Below the pieces are notes generated by a model that worked only from the letters and a program-made list of their open reading frames with translations, was not told the origin of the DNA and ran no database searches. 64,000 bases of DNA, from assembly GCF_023380025.1 (NCBI RefSeq), contig NZ_CP097253.1:806001-870000 (forward strand). Direction: 5' to 3'. The stretch comes from Sphingomonas glaciei (GTDB lineage: Bacteria; Pseudomonadota; Alphaproteobacteria; Sphingomonadales; Sphingomonadaceae). Below are positions 9,088-18,304 of this stretch, in pieces (positions within the stretch are counted from its first letter, which is position 1; each line of letters begins with the position of its first letter). The translations under genes and the position numbers were made by a program.

Positions 9088-10551
9088 TCAGCGGCGTTGC
9101 CCGAGCACCACCAGCTTGACCTTCTGCCCGGGGGTCAGCCGAGCGTTCGCGGCCAGCCCGTTGAGCGACAGGAAGCGCTCGGTCTGAAAACTGCGATAGG
9201 CCATCCGCCCCGCCAGGCTCTGCACCGTGTCGCCGTTGCGCACGGTATAGACGTCGATCACCTTCGGCCGGATCGCCGCGGCTTCCTGCGCGGTCACCCG
9301 GCGCAGTGAATTCACCATCGACGTGAACGGCCCGACGCCCTGCCCGCCGCGGGTCAGCATGGTGAAGTCGTAGGCCGTGTTCTGGTCGAACGCATAAGCG
9401 AACACGCTGACATCGACGATCCCGTTGGAGGTCTGCGCGCGGCCGACGACATATTCGACCGGAATGCCGTTCACCGTCGTGCGATTCTGGTCGACCAGCT
9501 GGATCTGGGTGCGTCCCCCGGTCAGTTCCTGAAGACGCTGCTGGATATAGGCCTGGAGATTGCCCGAGAAGCGCCCGGTCTTGAACTGCGCCTGCCCGCC
9601 CGAGCCCTGGATGGAAACGGCGTCCGTCCCGTTCTGCATCAGGTAGCCGGTGGGTACGGTGAAGGCGAGGCGGAGGTCCGGATGCACAAAGGTGCGGCCG
9701 TCGATCACGCCCTGCGCGGGATCGTCGTCGACGAACACGCCGTCGAGCTGCGCTAGGAACTGGTCGCGGTTGCGTAGCCCAGACCCGGCGCGGCCGGTCT
9801 GGCGCGCCAGTTGCGAGGCCTGGGCGACGCGGTTGTCGCTGTTGGGGTGGGTCGTCGCCCATTCCGGGGTCGAACGATTATCCTTGCCCTGCACCCGCGC
9901 TTCGAGCGCGGTGGCGCGGCCCAGCGCGGCCAGCATGCTTGCCGAAGCGGCAGGATCGTAGCCGCCGCGGGCAAGATAGCTGATGCCGAGCCGGTCGGCG
10001 TCATATTCCTGGCTGCGGCTGAAGCGCAGGGTGTTGAGCTGCGACCCCTGCTGCGCCAGCTGACCGATGGCGTTGCCAATCCCGCCGCCGATCACCGAAC
10101 CGATGATCGCCCCGAGGATTCCGCTGACCGCATTGCGCTGCGCCGCCGACTGGCGGGCCTGGGCGTGGTTGGCGGCAACGTGGCCCGTTTCGTGCCCGAG
10201 GACGAAGGCAAGCTCGGCCTCGTCGTTCATCAGCCCCATCAGCTGGCGGGTGATGTAGATGTAGCCGCCCGGCACGGCGAAGGCATTCTCCACCGCCGAA
10301 TTGAGCGTGGTGAAGCGGAACGAGCCCGCATTGACGCCCGAATAGCTGGCGACCCGCCGGCCGACGCCCTCGACATAGGCCGCGCGGGCACCGGTCTCGG
10401 CCCCACCGAATTCCTGGATCACGGCCGGATGCTGCTGCTGCGCCTCCTGGACGTAGCGCGCGGCAAGGCCGCGATTGGCGGTCTGGGCGGACAGCGCGAC
10501 AGGGGCCGATACGACCGCCGCGGCGCTCAGGAGGAAGAGGGTCTTGCGCAT
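9088..10551 (-). CDS. Secreted M48-family metalloprotease with C-terminal LysM domain
   Basis: Exported zinc protease of 487 residues, of the BepA/YfgC type that acts on outer-membrane protein quality control in the periplasm. Seen: a signal peptide (MRKTLFLLSAAAVVSAPVALSAQ); the zinc site His120-Glu121-x-x-His124 (HETGH) and a downstream EYDADRLG that supplies the third ligand; a central domain; and a C-terminal LysM-like module beginning YTVRNGDTVQSLAG, which would bind peptidoglycan. BepA itself has TPR repeats at this place, so the LysM makes this a distinct architecture. The ATG at 10549-10551 gives a proper signal peptide. Stands alone on the minus strand. Confidence 0.9.
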   Translation of the reverse strand: MRKTLFLLSAAAVVSAPVALSAQTANRGLAARYVQEAQQQHPAVIQEFGGAETGARAAYVEGVGRRVASYSGVNAGSFRFTTLNSAVENAFAVPGGYIYITRQLMGLMNDEAELAFVLGHETGHVAANHAQARQSAAQRNAVSGILGAIIGSVIGGGIGNAIGQLAQQGSQLNTLRFSRSQEYDADRLGISYLARGGYDPAASASMLAALGRATALEARVQGKDNRSTPEWATTHPNSDNRVAQASQLARQTGRAGSGLRNRDQFLAQLDGVFVDDDPAQGVIDGRTFVHPDLRLAFTVPTGYLMQNGTDAVSIQGSGGQAQFKTGRFSGNLQAYIQQRLQELTGGRTQIQLVDQNRTTVNGIPVEYVVGRAQTSNGIVDVSVFAYAFDQNTAYDFTMLTRGGQGVGPFTSMVNSLRRVTAQEAAAIRPKVIDVYTVRNGDTVQSLAGRMAYRSFQTERFLSLNGLAANARLTPGQKVKLVVLGQRR

Positions 10552-10642
10552 GGGATGTTTCCGTACAGGAGGTGGTCTTCGCCATCCTGAACGGAACGGA
10601 GCCGGTCCGGTTCCGGCTTCGGAGTCGTCCCAGCGGCGGCGT

Positions 10643-11020
10643 TCAGAGCCGGCCGTGCTGGTCCTCGGTCTGGAACATGCGATCCACTTCGGCGACCAGA
10701 TCCTTGAGGTGGAACGGCTTGCTCAGCATCTTCGCCTCGGGTGCGGTGCGCCCGCTCTGCAGCGCGACCGCTGCGAAGCCGGTGATGAACATGACCCGGA
10801 TCGACGGATCGATCACGCCAGCCTTCTGGGCCAGTTCGATCCCGTCCATCTCAGGCATGACGATGTCGGTCAGCAAGAGATCGAACGATTCGGCCTTGAG
10901 CAGCGGCATCGCCTCGGTGCCGCAACCGACCGCTTTCACGCTGTAGCCCACTCGCTCCAGCGCACGCGCGAGATATTCGCGCATCGAACTATCGTCTTCG
11001 GCGAGGAGGATCTTGATCAT
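10643..11020 (-). CDS. cpdR: Single-domain response regulator CpdR
   Basis: Stand-alone receiver protein. In Caulobacter and other alphaproteobacteria, unphosphorylated CpdR docks substrates such as PdeA to ClpXP and is controlled by the CckA-ChpT phosphorelay. Seen: 125 residues, the acidic pair Glu8/Asp9-Asp10, phospho-acceptor Asp52 in LLTDIVMPEMDG, Thr/Lys switch residues (FITGFAAVA and MLSKPFHLKDL). The sequence MIKILLAEDDSSMREYLARAL is very close to CpdR orthologues. It is divergent from the N-formylglutamate amidohydrolase gene, a pairing I recall from other sphingomonads. Confidence 0.92.
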   Translation of the reverse strand: MIKILLAEDDSSMREYLARALERVGYSVKAVGCGTEAMPLLKAESFDLLLTDIVMPEMDGIELAQKAGVIDPSIRVMFITGFAAVALQSGRTAPEAKMLSKPFHLKDLVAEVDRMFQTEDQHGRL

Positions 11021-11148
11021 GAGAATGGTCTCTTATGCCCGGAAGCTTTAAGATTTTCTAGGCGGAACGACGCCGAGACGCGCCACGATCGAAGAAAATT
11101 GGCGCTGGCCGCTATTCGCCCTATCACCGCCGGCAAGTCCATTGCCTC

Positions 11149-12030
11149 GTGACGGAGCGTCCAACCTTGATTCCCCGCCCCGCCGAGCCCGGAATTCTCG
11201 CTCCCCCGCGCGTCGTCCCCGGCACCGGACGCCTGCCGGTACTGCTGTCGGTGCCGCACGCCGGTCGCGACTATCCCGACTGGCTGATCCGGCTGAGCCG
11301 CCGCGGCCGCGACAGCCTGCGCCCGCTGGAGGATCCGCTGGTCGACCGACTGGTGTGGCGAGCCCAGGCACTCGGCATCGCCTGCGTGATTGCCGAGGCG
11401 CCCCGCGCGGCGATCGACTGCAACCGGGCCGAGAACGAACTCGATCCGGCGGTCATCAGCCTGCCGCCCGGAACCGGGCACGACGGCCTGCGGGTGCGGT
11501 CGGGGCTGGGGCTCGTTCCCGGACGCCTTGCCGGCGCGGGCGAACTGTGGCGGCGGCGGATCGGTCGCAATGAGCTCGAGGCCCGGCTGGAGACGGCATG
11601 GCGGCCCTTCCACCGCCTGGTCGCCGAACAGCTCGCCTTCCTCCACCGATCACACGTCGAAGTCCTTCTTCTCGACTGCCACTCAATGCCCTGGCGCCCC
11701 GGCCAGGCTGAGCTAGTGATCGGCGACCGCCACGGCACCACCGCCGCCGCGCTCGTCACCGATCTCGCCCGCCGCATCGCCGAGCGCGAAGGTTTCCGCG
11801 TCGCCTGCAACGATCCTTATGCCGGCGGCCACGTCGTCGCCGCGCATGGTGCGCCGGCGCGCGGCATCCACGCGATCCAGCTCGAGCTCGACCGTCGCTG
11901 CTATCTCGATGCCGCGGGGCGCGAGCCCGGTCCGGGCTTCGACCGCTCGGCCCGGCTGATCGGGGCCCTTGCCGAGGCGCTCGGCTCGGCGCTGCTCGAT
12001 AGGCAGGCCCCGCCCCTCGCGGCCGAATAA
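11149..12030 (+). CDS. N-formylglutamate amidohydrolase family protein
   Basis: A 293-residue cytoplasmic hydrolase of the N-formylglutamate amidohydrolase (HutG-like) family, which releases glutamate from N-formylglutamate in histidine breakdown. Seen: SVPHAGRDYP near residues 34-43, AAIDCNRAENELDP near 90, LLLDCHSMP near 175, VIGDRHGTT near 190, and the C-terminal GIHAIQLELDRRCYLD, all family hallmarks with likely metal-binding His and Asp. Start is GTG at 11149; no ATG is available in the right place. No hut genes are nearby, so a general formyl-amino-acid role is possible. Its stop codon runs into the A-tract of the minus-strand terminator. Confidence 0.88.
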   Translation: MTERPTLIPRPAEPGILAPPRVVPGTGRLPVLLSVPHAGRDYPDWLIRLSRRGRDSLRPLEDPLVDRLVWRAQALGIACVIAEAPRAAIDCNRAENELDPAVISLPPGTGHDGLRVRSGLGLVPGRLAGAGELWRRRIGRNELEARLETAWRPFHRLVAEQLAFLHRSHVEVLLLDCHSMPWRPGQAELVIGDRHGTTAAALVTDLARRIAEREGFRVACNDPYAGGHVVAAHGAPARGIHAIQLELDRRCYLDAAGREPGPGFDRSARLIGALAEALGSALLDRQAPPLAAE

Positions 12031-12062
12031 AAAAAAGCCCCCGGCAAGTGCCGAGGGCTCTT
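12029..12062 (-). terminator. Intrinsic terminator (stronger on the minus strand)
   Basis: A hairpin AGCCC(C)CGGCA-AGT-TGCCG-AGGGCT-like (12036-12059) is flanked on its left by eight A residues (12029-12036). Read on the minus strand this is a GC stem followed by a T-run, ending transcription from the SapC gene. On the plus strand the T-run is weak (CTCTTA), but it may also serve the amidohydrolase gene. Confidence 0.75.
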
Positions 12063-12178
12063 AGGTCAAGGGGGAACGCAGCCGGTCCGCGAATGTCACG
12101 CTTTCCGGTGCCACCCCAAGGTGGTGGCGACGGCGGGGTTGGGCAAGCCGTGCCGGCCCTCACCCTGCCGCGCTGGGA

Positions 12179-12976
12179 TCACGCCTCGGCGGACTGCAGC
12201 GCCGGGCCCGATACGCCGGCCGGGCCCTTGCCCTGCTCGACCTGGCGGGCGAAGATTTCGCGGGTCTGCGACAGGCTGAACAGGTGCGCGAAGAGCAGCG
12301 GCAGCAGGCCGTTCTGGTTCATCTTGCGCAGTTCGTCGCCGCGAAGCTCACGCAGCTTTTCCTCGTCGACCATCTGGAAGCCGCGATAGATGAAGGGCTG
12401 CTCGACGCCTTCCGGCTGGATGGCGACTTCGCCGTCCATAAGCAGGCCGGCCTTCTTGAGCTCGGCCATGAACAGGCCGGTGCGCTGGCCGGCTTCCTCG
12501 AACTGCTCGCAGAACTGCAGGATCGCCTTGGTCGCATCGCTCGGCTGGTCACCGTCGAACAGCGGCTGGCCGTCCTCGAAGTCGCCCACCGCACCCGAGG
12601 TCGGGTCGACGCACAGCGACAGCTCGTCAGCTTCGCTGTTGAGGCGGGCGAGGAGGAAGGGGTAGCGGCGCAGATAAGCCGGGAGATAGCCCTGGCGGTC
12701 GATCGGCTGGCCTTCGGCGTCGATGAAGGTGTTGACGCCTTCGTTGAGACCCATCAGCGCCAGCGGCACCGGGTCTTCGCCGGCCGAGAAGATGATCGGG
12801 TAGTGACGCTGAGCGAGCGCGAACTCGTCGACTGTCAGCGGAATGGCATGGACATTGGCGGCCGCGGGCAGCGCCTGCAGGCCACGTACCTTCATGGTGC
12901 CATGCTGCTGGCTGCTGACGGGCTCGAGCTGAGTGTAGAGGAGCGGAAGGCCGGTATTCGGCGCAGCGGAAGCCAT
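12179..12976 (-). CDS. SapC family protein
   Basis: A 265-residue protein of the SapC family, named after Campylobacter S-layer associated proteins and widespread in Sphingomonadales and Caulobacterales. Its molecular role is not established. Seen: the characteristic YPIIFSAGEDPVPLALMGL segment (about residues 59-78), GYLPAYLRRYPFLLA near 97-111, LCVDPTSGAV near 122 and LFDGDQPSDATKAILQFCEQF. No signal peptide is visible. The ATG at 12974-12976 has CAGGAGAG upstream; the frame is open further but without RBS. In other genomes SapC often sits beside TonB receptors and tryptophan halogenases; here it stands alone. Confidence 0.88.
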   Translation of the reverse strand: MASAAPNTGLPLLYTQLEPVSSQQHGTMKVRGLQALPAAANVHAIPLTVDEFALAQRHYPIIFSAGEDPVPLALMGLNEGVNTFIDAEGQPIDRQGYLPAYLRRYPFLLARLNSEADELSLCVDPTSGAVGDFEDGQPLFDGDQPSDATKAILQFCEQFEEAGQRTGLFMAELKKAGLLMDGEVAIQPEGVEQPFIYRGFQMVDEEKLRELRGDELRKMNQNGLLPLLFAHLFSLSQTREIFARQVEQGKGPAGVSGPALQSAEA

Positions 12977-13199
12977 TGAACTCTCCTGATATCCTAGGAT
13001 GGGGATGGCCCGCCAGCCGGCCCCTCTTGAAGACGTTGTGGGCCGCGCTCCTATGCGGGCTTGCCGGTGCTTGCAAGTGTGGCACCACCCTGTGCACAAA
13101 TGCCACGCAAGTTCAGCCTCGGTTCAACGCCCGGCACCCAGCAGCGATGATCAGTTCCCGGCACCGCTCGCCGCTTCACCACAGGTGTTCCCTCACTTC

Positions 13200-13622
13200 A
13201 TGCTGTTGTCCCTTCCCCTCTTCGCCTGGCTTGCCTCCCTTGCCGGAGTGGCGGGAATGCAACCCGTCGCGGTGACCCGGCTGGTGGTGCGCGAGGAAGT
13301 GATCTGGCGGGTGCCGGTGATCCGGCCGCGGGCGATGCGTCCGATCCGCTGGGAAGAGAAGAAGGGCCCCAAATGCATCGGCGCGGGCCAGATCGTCGCC
13401 GCCGCGCTGGGCGACGAACGGTCGGTCGACTTCCTGCTCAACGACCGCAGCCGCATTCGTGCCCGCATGGACGAGGATTGTCCGACGCTCGATTTCTACG
13501 GCAATTTCTACATTCAGCCGGAAGACGAAAAAGTCTGCGCCAAGCGTGACGAGATCCGCAGCCGGATCGGCGGTTCGTGCCGCATCGAACGGTTCCGGCG
13601 GATGGTCCCCAAGCCTCTCTGA
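13200..13622 (+). CDS. Small exported protein of unknown function
   Basis: A 140-residue protein that resembles uncharacterised sphingomonad proteins. Seen: a hydrophobic N-terminus (MLLSLPLFAWLASLAGVAGM) that looks like a signal peptide, then a soluble domain with conserved-looking Cys residues in GPKCIGAG, DEDCPTLDFYGNFYIQ, KVCAKRDEIRSR and GSCRIERFRRMVP, which could form two disulfides in the periplasm. I chose the ATG at 13200; the frame is open upstream to about 12999, but that part looks non-coding. No function can be given. It is followed by the helicase gene 110 bases later. Confidence 0.75.
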   Translation: MLLSLPLFAWLASLAGVAGMQPVAVTRLVVREEVIWRVPVIRPRAMRPIRWEEKKGPKCIGAGQIVAAALGDERSVDFLLNDRSRIRARMDEDCPTLDFYGNFYIQPEDEKVCAKRDEIRSRIGGSCRIERFRRMVPKPL

Positions 13623-13732
13623 GGCCCGCTCCCAAGCCGTTTTCTTGACAGGAACGGCAGTTTGGCCCACGGCGCGAAGCGCCATGCCGGCCGTTGATGC
13701 TGGGCTGGCCGTTTCTCTTATCCGGATATCTT

Positions 13733-15229
13733 ATGCCTTTTGCCGATCTCGGCCTTTCCGACGACCTGCTGCGCGCCATTGGCGATAGCGGCTATACCGA
13801 ACCGACCCCGATCCAGGCCGGTGCCATCCCCCCCGTTTTGATGGGCAAGGACCTGGTGGGCATCGCCCAGACCGGGACCGGCAAGACCGCCGCCTTTGTT
13901 CTGCCGATGATCGACATCCTTGGCGAAGGCCGCAGCCGCGCCCGCATGCCGCGCAGCCTGATCCTCGAGCCGACCCGCGAACTCGCCGCCCAGGTCGCCG
14001 AGAATTTCGAGAAGTACGGCAAGTATCACAAGCTCTCGATGGCGCTGCTGATCGGCGGCGTTCAGATGGGCGACCAGATCAAGGCGCTCGAAAAGGGCGT
14101 CGACGTGCTGATCGCGACCCCGGGCCGGCTGATGGACCTGTTCGGCCGCGGCAAGATCCTGCTGACCGGCTGCGACCTGCTGGTGATCGACGAAGCCGAC
14201 CGCATGCTCGACATGGGCTTCATCCCCGACATCGAGGAAATTTGCACCAAGCTGCCCAAGCAGCGGCAGACCCTCCTGTTCTCGGCCACCATGCCGCCGG
14301 TGATCCAGAAGCTCGCGGCCAAGTTCCTGACCGATCCGCGCCGGATCGAGGTGTCGCGCCCGGCCTCGTCCAACCTCAACATCGATGCCCAGCTGGTTGA
14401 GACCCGTTCCGACAAGAAGCGCGACGTGCTGCGTGACCTGCTGCGCGCCGAGGACGTGTCGACCGCGATCATCTTCTGCAATCGCAAGACCACGGTGCGC
14501 GAGCTGGCGACCAGCCTCAAGCGCTCGAACTTCGCGGTCGGCCAGATCCATGGCGACATGGAGCAGGCCGCCCGAATCGCCGAGCTCGACCGGTTCAAGG
14601 CCGGCGAGATCAACATCCTGGTCGCCTCCGACGTCGCCGCCCGCGGGCTCGACATCAAGGGCGTCAGCCACGTCTTCAACTTCGACGTGCCGTGGCAGCC
14701 GGACGACTATGTCCATCGCATCGGCCGGACCGGCCGCGCCGGCGCCAAGGGCAAGGCGCTGACCCTCGCCACCCGCGAGGACAGCGAAGCCGTCGCCCAG
14801 ATCGAGAAGCTGACCGGAACGCCGATTCCTCGAGCCGGAGCGACCTCCGCCCCCGCGGCGAGCGACGAGCCCGACGCCAAGGAGGCGAAGGACGCCAAGC
14901 CTGCGCGGGCCCGGCGCTCCAGCACCCGCAAGGATCGCGCCGAGGCCGAGCCTGCAGCGAAGACGGCCAAGGCCCCCAAGGCCGAGGTCGCCCCCGAGGT
15001 CGTCACGGCAGTCGCACCGGACCGCGATGAGGAACCGGCCCGCAGTGCTGACAAGCCCGCCAGACCAAGCTCGCGCGATGGTCGCAGCCGCCGCGACGAC
15101 GAGCGCGAACGTCCGGCGCCGGCCCGCACCCCGGCCCCTGCTCCTGCCGCGCGCCAGCAGGATGCGGCGGACGAGGACGGCTGGAACGGCCCGCTCCCCA
15201 GCTTCCTGTCGGTGTCGCTCGGAAGCTAG
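13733..15229 (+). CDS. DEAD-box RNA helicase (RhlE-like)
   Basis: ATP-dependent RNA helicase of 498 residues. Seen in order: the Q motif (PTPIQAGAIP, about 20-30), Walker A AQTGTGKT (about 45), PTRELAAQ, TPGRLMD, DEAD in VIDEADRMLDMGF (about 150), SATMP (about 183), then the second RecA domain with IIFCNRKTT, VASDVAARGLDIKGV and HRIGRTGRAG. The last ~120 residues are a low-complexity Ala/Lys/Arg/Pro/Asp tail, typical of RhlE-type helicases and probably a disordered RNA-binding extension. Start ATG at 13733 fits the family. The ArsC-like gene begins three bases after its stop, so they are probably cotranscribed. Confidence 0.93.
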   Translation: MPFADLGLSDDLLRAIGDSGYTEPTPIQAGAIPPVLMGKDLVGIAQTGTGKTAAFVLPMIDILGEGRSRARMPRSLILEPTRELAAQVAENFEKYGKYHKLSMALLIGGVQMGDQIKALEKGVDVLIATPGRLMDLFGRGKILLTGCDLLVIDEADRMLDMGFIPDIEEICTKLPKQRQTLLFSATMPPVIQKLAAKFLTDPRRIEVSRPASSNLNIDAQLVETRSDKKRDVLRDLLRAEDVSTAIIFCNRKTTVRELATSLKRSNFAVGQIHGDMEQAARIAELDRFKAGEINILVASDVAARGLDIKGVSHVFNFDVPWQPDDYVHRIGRTGRAGAKGKALTLATREDSEAVAQIEKLTGTPIPRAGATSAPAASDEPDAKEAKDAKPARARRSSTRKDRAEAEPAAKTAKAPKAEVAPEVVTAVAPDRDEEPARSADKPARPSSRDGRSRRDDERERPAPARTPAPAPAARQQDAADEDGWNGPLPSFLSVSLGS

Positions 15230-15232
15230 GGC

Positions 15233-15580
15233 GTGGACGTCACCGTCTACCACAACTCGGCCTGCGGAACCTCGCGCGGCGTCCTCGCTCTGCTCGAAGA
15301 GCGGGGCATCACGCCCATCGTAATCGAATATCTGCAGAACCCGCCCACTCGCGACGAGGTCCGGGCGCTGGCGGACAACGCGGGCGTCCCGCTTCGCGCC
15401 CTGCTTCGTGAGAATGCGCCGCCCTATGCGGAGATGGGCCTTGGCGACGAAAGCCTGTCCGACGACGCCCTGCTCGACGCGATCGATCAGCATCCGATCC
15501 TGCTCAACCGCCCGATCGTGGTGACGCCGAAGGGAACGGCGCTGTGCCGGCCCAAGGAAAAGCTGCTCGACCTGCTCTGA
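15233..15580 (+). CDS. arsC: ArsC-like arsenate reductase (glutaredoxin-dependent type)
   Basis: A 115-residue member of the ArsC/Spx thioredoxin-fold family; classic members reduce arsenate to arsenite using glutathione and glutaredoxin. Seen: the active-site NSACGTSRG with Cys11, EYLQNPP near residue 32, and the C-terminal HPILLNRPIVVT...ALCRPKEKL with arginines that bind the oxyanion. Start is GTG at 15233, three bases after the helicase stop. There is no arsenic efflux gene or ArsR in the window, so the actual role could be a more general thiol-based reductase. Function assignment is by family only. Confidence 0.85.
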   Translation: MDVTVYHNSACGTSRGVLALLEERGITPIVIEYLQNPPTRDEVRALADNAGVPLRALLRENAPPYAEMGLGDESLSDDALLDAIDQHPILLNRPIVVTPKGTALCRPKEKLLDLL

Positions 15581-15698
15581 TCATCCTCGGAGACAACCGT
15601 TAACGGCGCGGCATCGCCGCCGCGGTCCCTGGCCGCGCCAGGCCGAGCTTCCACTCCCCGCCGCGACCTCTATCTCCTCTTGGACGAAGGAGAAGAGG

Positions 15699-15965
15699 AT
15701 GGCCTGGAATATCGCCCGATCGGAGGCGCTGGCCGACCCCGAGGCGGCCCGCCACAAGGTGCTCGGCCGCCTGCAGCGGTTGAGCGAGCTCGACGATGCC
15801 GAGCTTCAGGTCGTGAACATCCTGATCGATGCGATCCTGATGGCCGAGGCCTATCGCGGCGCCCGCCACCAGGTCACCTTCCTGCCCGAGATGACCCGCA
15901 ACGTGGACCATCTTCTCCGCGATCTTGCCATTCTCGACAAGGCTGACGAACTGGCGGCGGTCTGA
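15699..15965 (+). CDS. Small hypothetical protein, probably helical
   Basis: An 88-residue protein I do not recognise. Seen: ATG at 15699 with a strong GAAGGAGAAGAGG just before it; composition rich in Leu, Ala, Asp, Glu and Arg in a heptad-like pattern (RLQRLSELDDAELQVVNILIDAIL), with no membrane helix, no Cys and no signal peptide. Its codon use is like that of its neighbours. It lies 118 bases after arsC; a GC-rich inverted repeat (GGCGCGGC at 15605, GCCGCGCC at 15632) sits in the gap. Likely a real gene because of the RBS, but its function is unknown. Confidence 0.6.
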   Translation: MAWNIARSEALADPEAARHKVLGRLQRLSELDDAELQVVNILIDAILMAEAYRGARHQVTFLPEMTRNVDHLLRDLAILDKADELAAV

Positions 15966-16149
15966 GCGCCGTCAGTTTCCGTAGAGCGCGCCCAGCAGCC
16001 CGATCCGGAACACCGGATACATCGACAGCCACGCGCCGGTCAGGACCGCGAATAGGAACAGCAGCGCCTTCCCCAGTCCTGCCCACCAAGTTCGAACCAG
16101 ATCCCCGGCCCATCCGCAGGAAAGCGGCCCGCCCCTGCAGGAGGCGACG

Positions 16150-16305
16150 TCACGGCTGGGCGTTCTTCTCGCGGGCGCGGGTCGCCGCCACGCCGCCGGC
16201 GATGAAGCCGAAGATTAGGCCGAGCGCCAGATTATCGAAGACGATCCAGCAGAAGCCCGCCACCAGTAGGAACGCGCCGACCCCGAAACCCGCCTTCTTC
16301 TCCAT
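16150..16305 (-). CDS. Small membrane protein, 51 residues
   Basis: A 51-residue protein with two consecutive hydrophobic stretches (GAFLLVAGFCWIVFDNLALG and LIFGFIAGGVAA), probably a helical hairpin in the inner membrane, followed by a basic tail (TRAREKNAQP). Start ATG at 16303-16305 (MEKKAGFG); ATGs further upstream are possible but would add a short arginine-rich piece. It lies 51 bases downstream of tgt on the same strand and may be cotranscribed with it. No function is known. Confidence 0.6.
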   Translation of the reverse strand: MEKKAGFGVGAFLLVAGFCWIVFDNLALGLIFGFIAGGVAATRAREKNAQP

Positions 16306-16356
16306 GCCCCTGCCCCTTGCCATCGGGACCAAAGTGCGGGCGAAGTGTCGGGCGGG

Positions 16357-17511
<1,155 letters not shown>

Positions 17512-17544
17512 CTAATGTCTGGAGCGCGCAAGGACCAGTGCGGG

Positions 17545-18231
17545 TCAGCGCGGCAACGAGTCCAGGGGAATGTCGCTGAAGCAATCCTCGCGGCGTACCG
17601 GCCAGTGAAGCTGCTTCCGGTCTCGCAGCCGGGATCGCTCCACCACCCGCGCCCACCGCAAGCCGCGGCTGCCGACCACCTCACGAACGATGACGCAATG
17701 CGGGGCATGGGGCGGAAGCGGCTTGATGTCGCCGGTACCGATGATCCGTCCATCGCTTGCCTGGTAGACCGGTCGCCAGCAGCCCTTCCCACAGCGCTTG
17801 GCAAATTCGAAGGCCCGTTGCGGAGGCTCTGCAACGGCATGCGACCAGGATTGCCAGGTCGCGATCGAGGTCGTCATGGCGAACGCGGCTGCGCCTCCCG
17901 CGTAGGCGACGAGAAGCCACTTACGACGTCCTTCGCCCCGTGGGGGGTTCGCGACCAGCAGCCATAGCGATGCTGCCGCGACCGCAATGCTGAGCATCCA
18001 GCCGACATCGATCCGAAAGCTCACCAGCGGCTCGCCGATGAGCGCGGCAACGACCCTGTCCGCCGCCCACGGAATGATCGCGAGCGGAAGGACGCCAAGC
18101 GCGGTGATCTGCTGCCCGCTGAAGGATGCCCGGCCAGCCGACGCGCGGCGTTCGGCCAGGATGGCGCTCTCGTAGGCCGTGCTGAGCCCGTGTTGGCCAG
18201 CGGCGTGAGTGGGAGCCCTCGTGTCGCGCAT
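17545..18231 (-). CDS. Hypothetical membrane protein
   Basis: A 228-residue protein that I do not recognise. Seen: three hydrophobic segments (ITALGVLPLAIIPWAADRVVAAL near 43-65, MLSIAVAAASLWLLVA near 79-94, WLLVAYAGGAAAFAMTTSIA near 104-123) and a C-terminal soluble part of about 100 residues with several Cys (FAKRCGKGCWRPVYQ, HCVIVRE, REDCFSDIP). The fold could be a membrane-anchored extracytoplasmic domain. It is 42 bases upstream of tgt on the same strand and could share its message. No homologue function can be offered. Confidence 0.6.
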   Translation of the reverse strand: MRDTRAPTHAAGQHGLSTAYESAILAERRASAGRASFSGQQITALGVLPLAIIPWAADRVVAALIGEPLVSFRIDVGWMLSIAVAAASLWLLVANPPRGEGRRKWLLVAYAGGAAAFAMTTSIATWQSWSHAVAEPPQRAFEFAKRCGKGCWRPVYQASDGRIIGTGDIKPLPPHAPHCVIVREVVGSRGLRWARVVERSRLRDRKQLHWPVRREDCFSDIPLDSLPR

Positions 18232-18304
18232 GCAGGCCTCTATCGCGCGAATTGCTTGAGAAACTTCTTATCGTTCCGGCCCGCCTTGCGGGGTAAGGGC
18301 GGGC

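Noticed and set aside
13718..15493. Minus-strand frame of 591 residues over the helicase
   Set aside because: Antisense to a DEAD-box helicase with all motifs in the plus frame; composition Gly/Arg/Val/Asp with no family resemblance.
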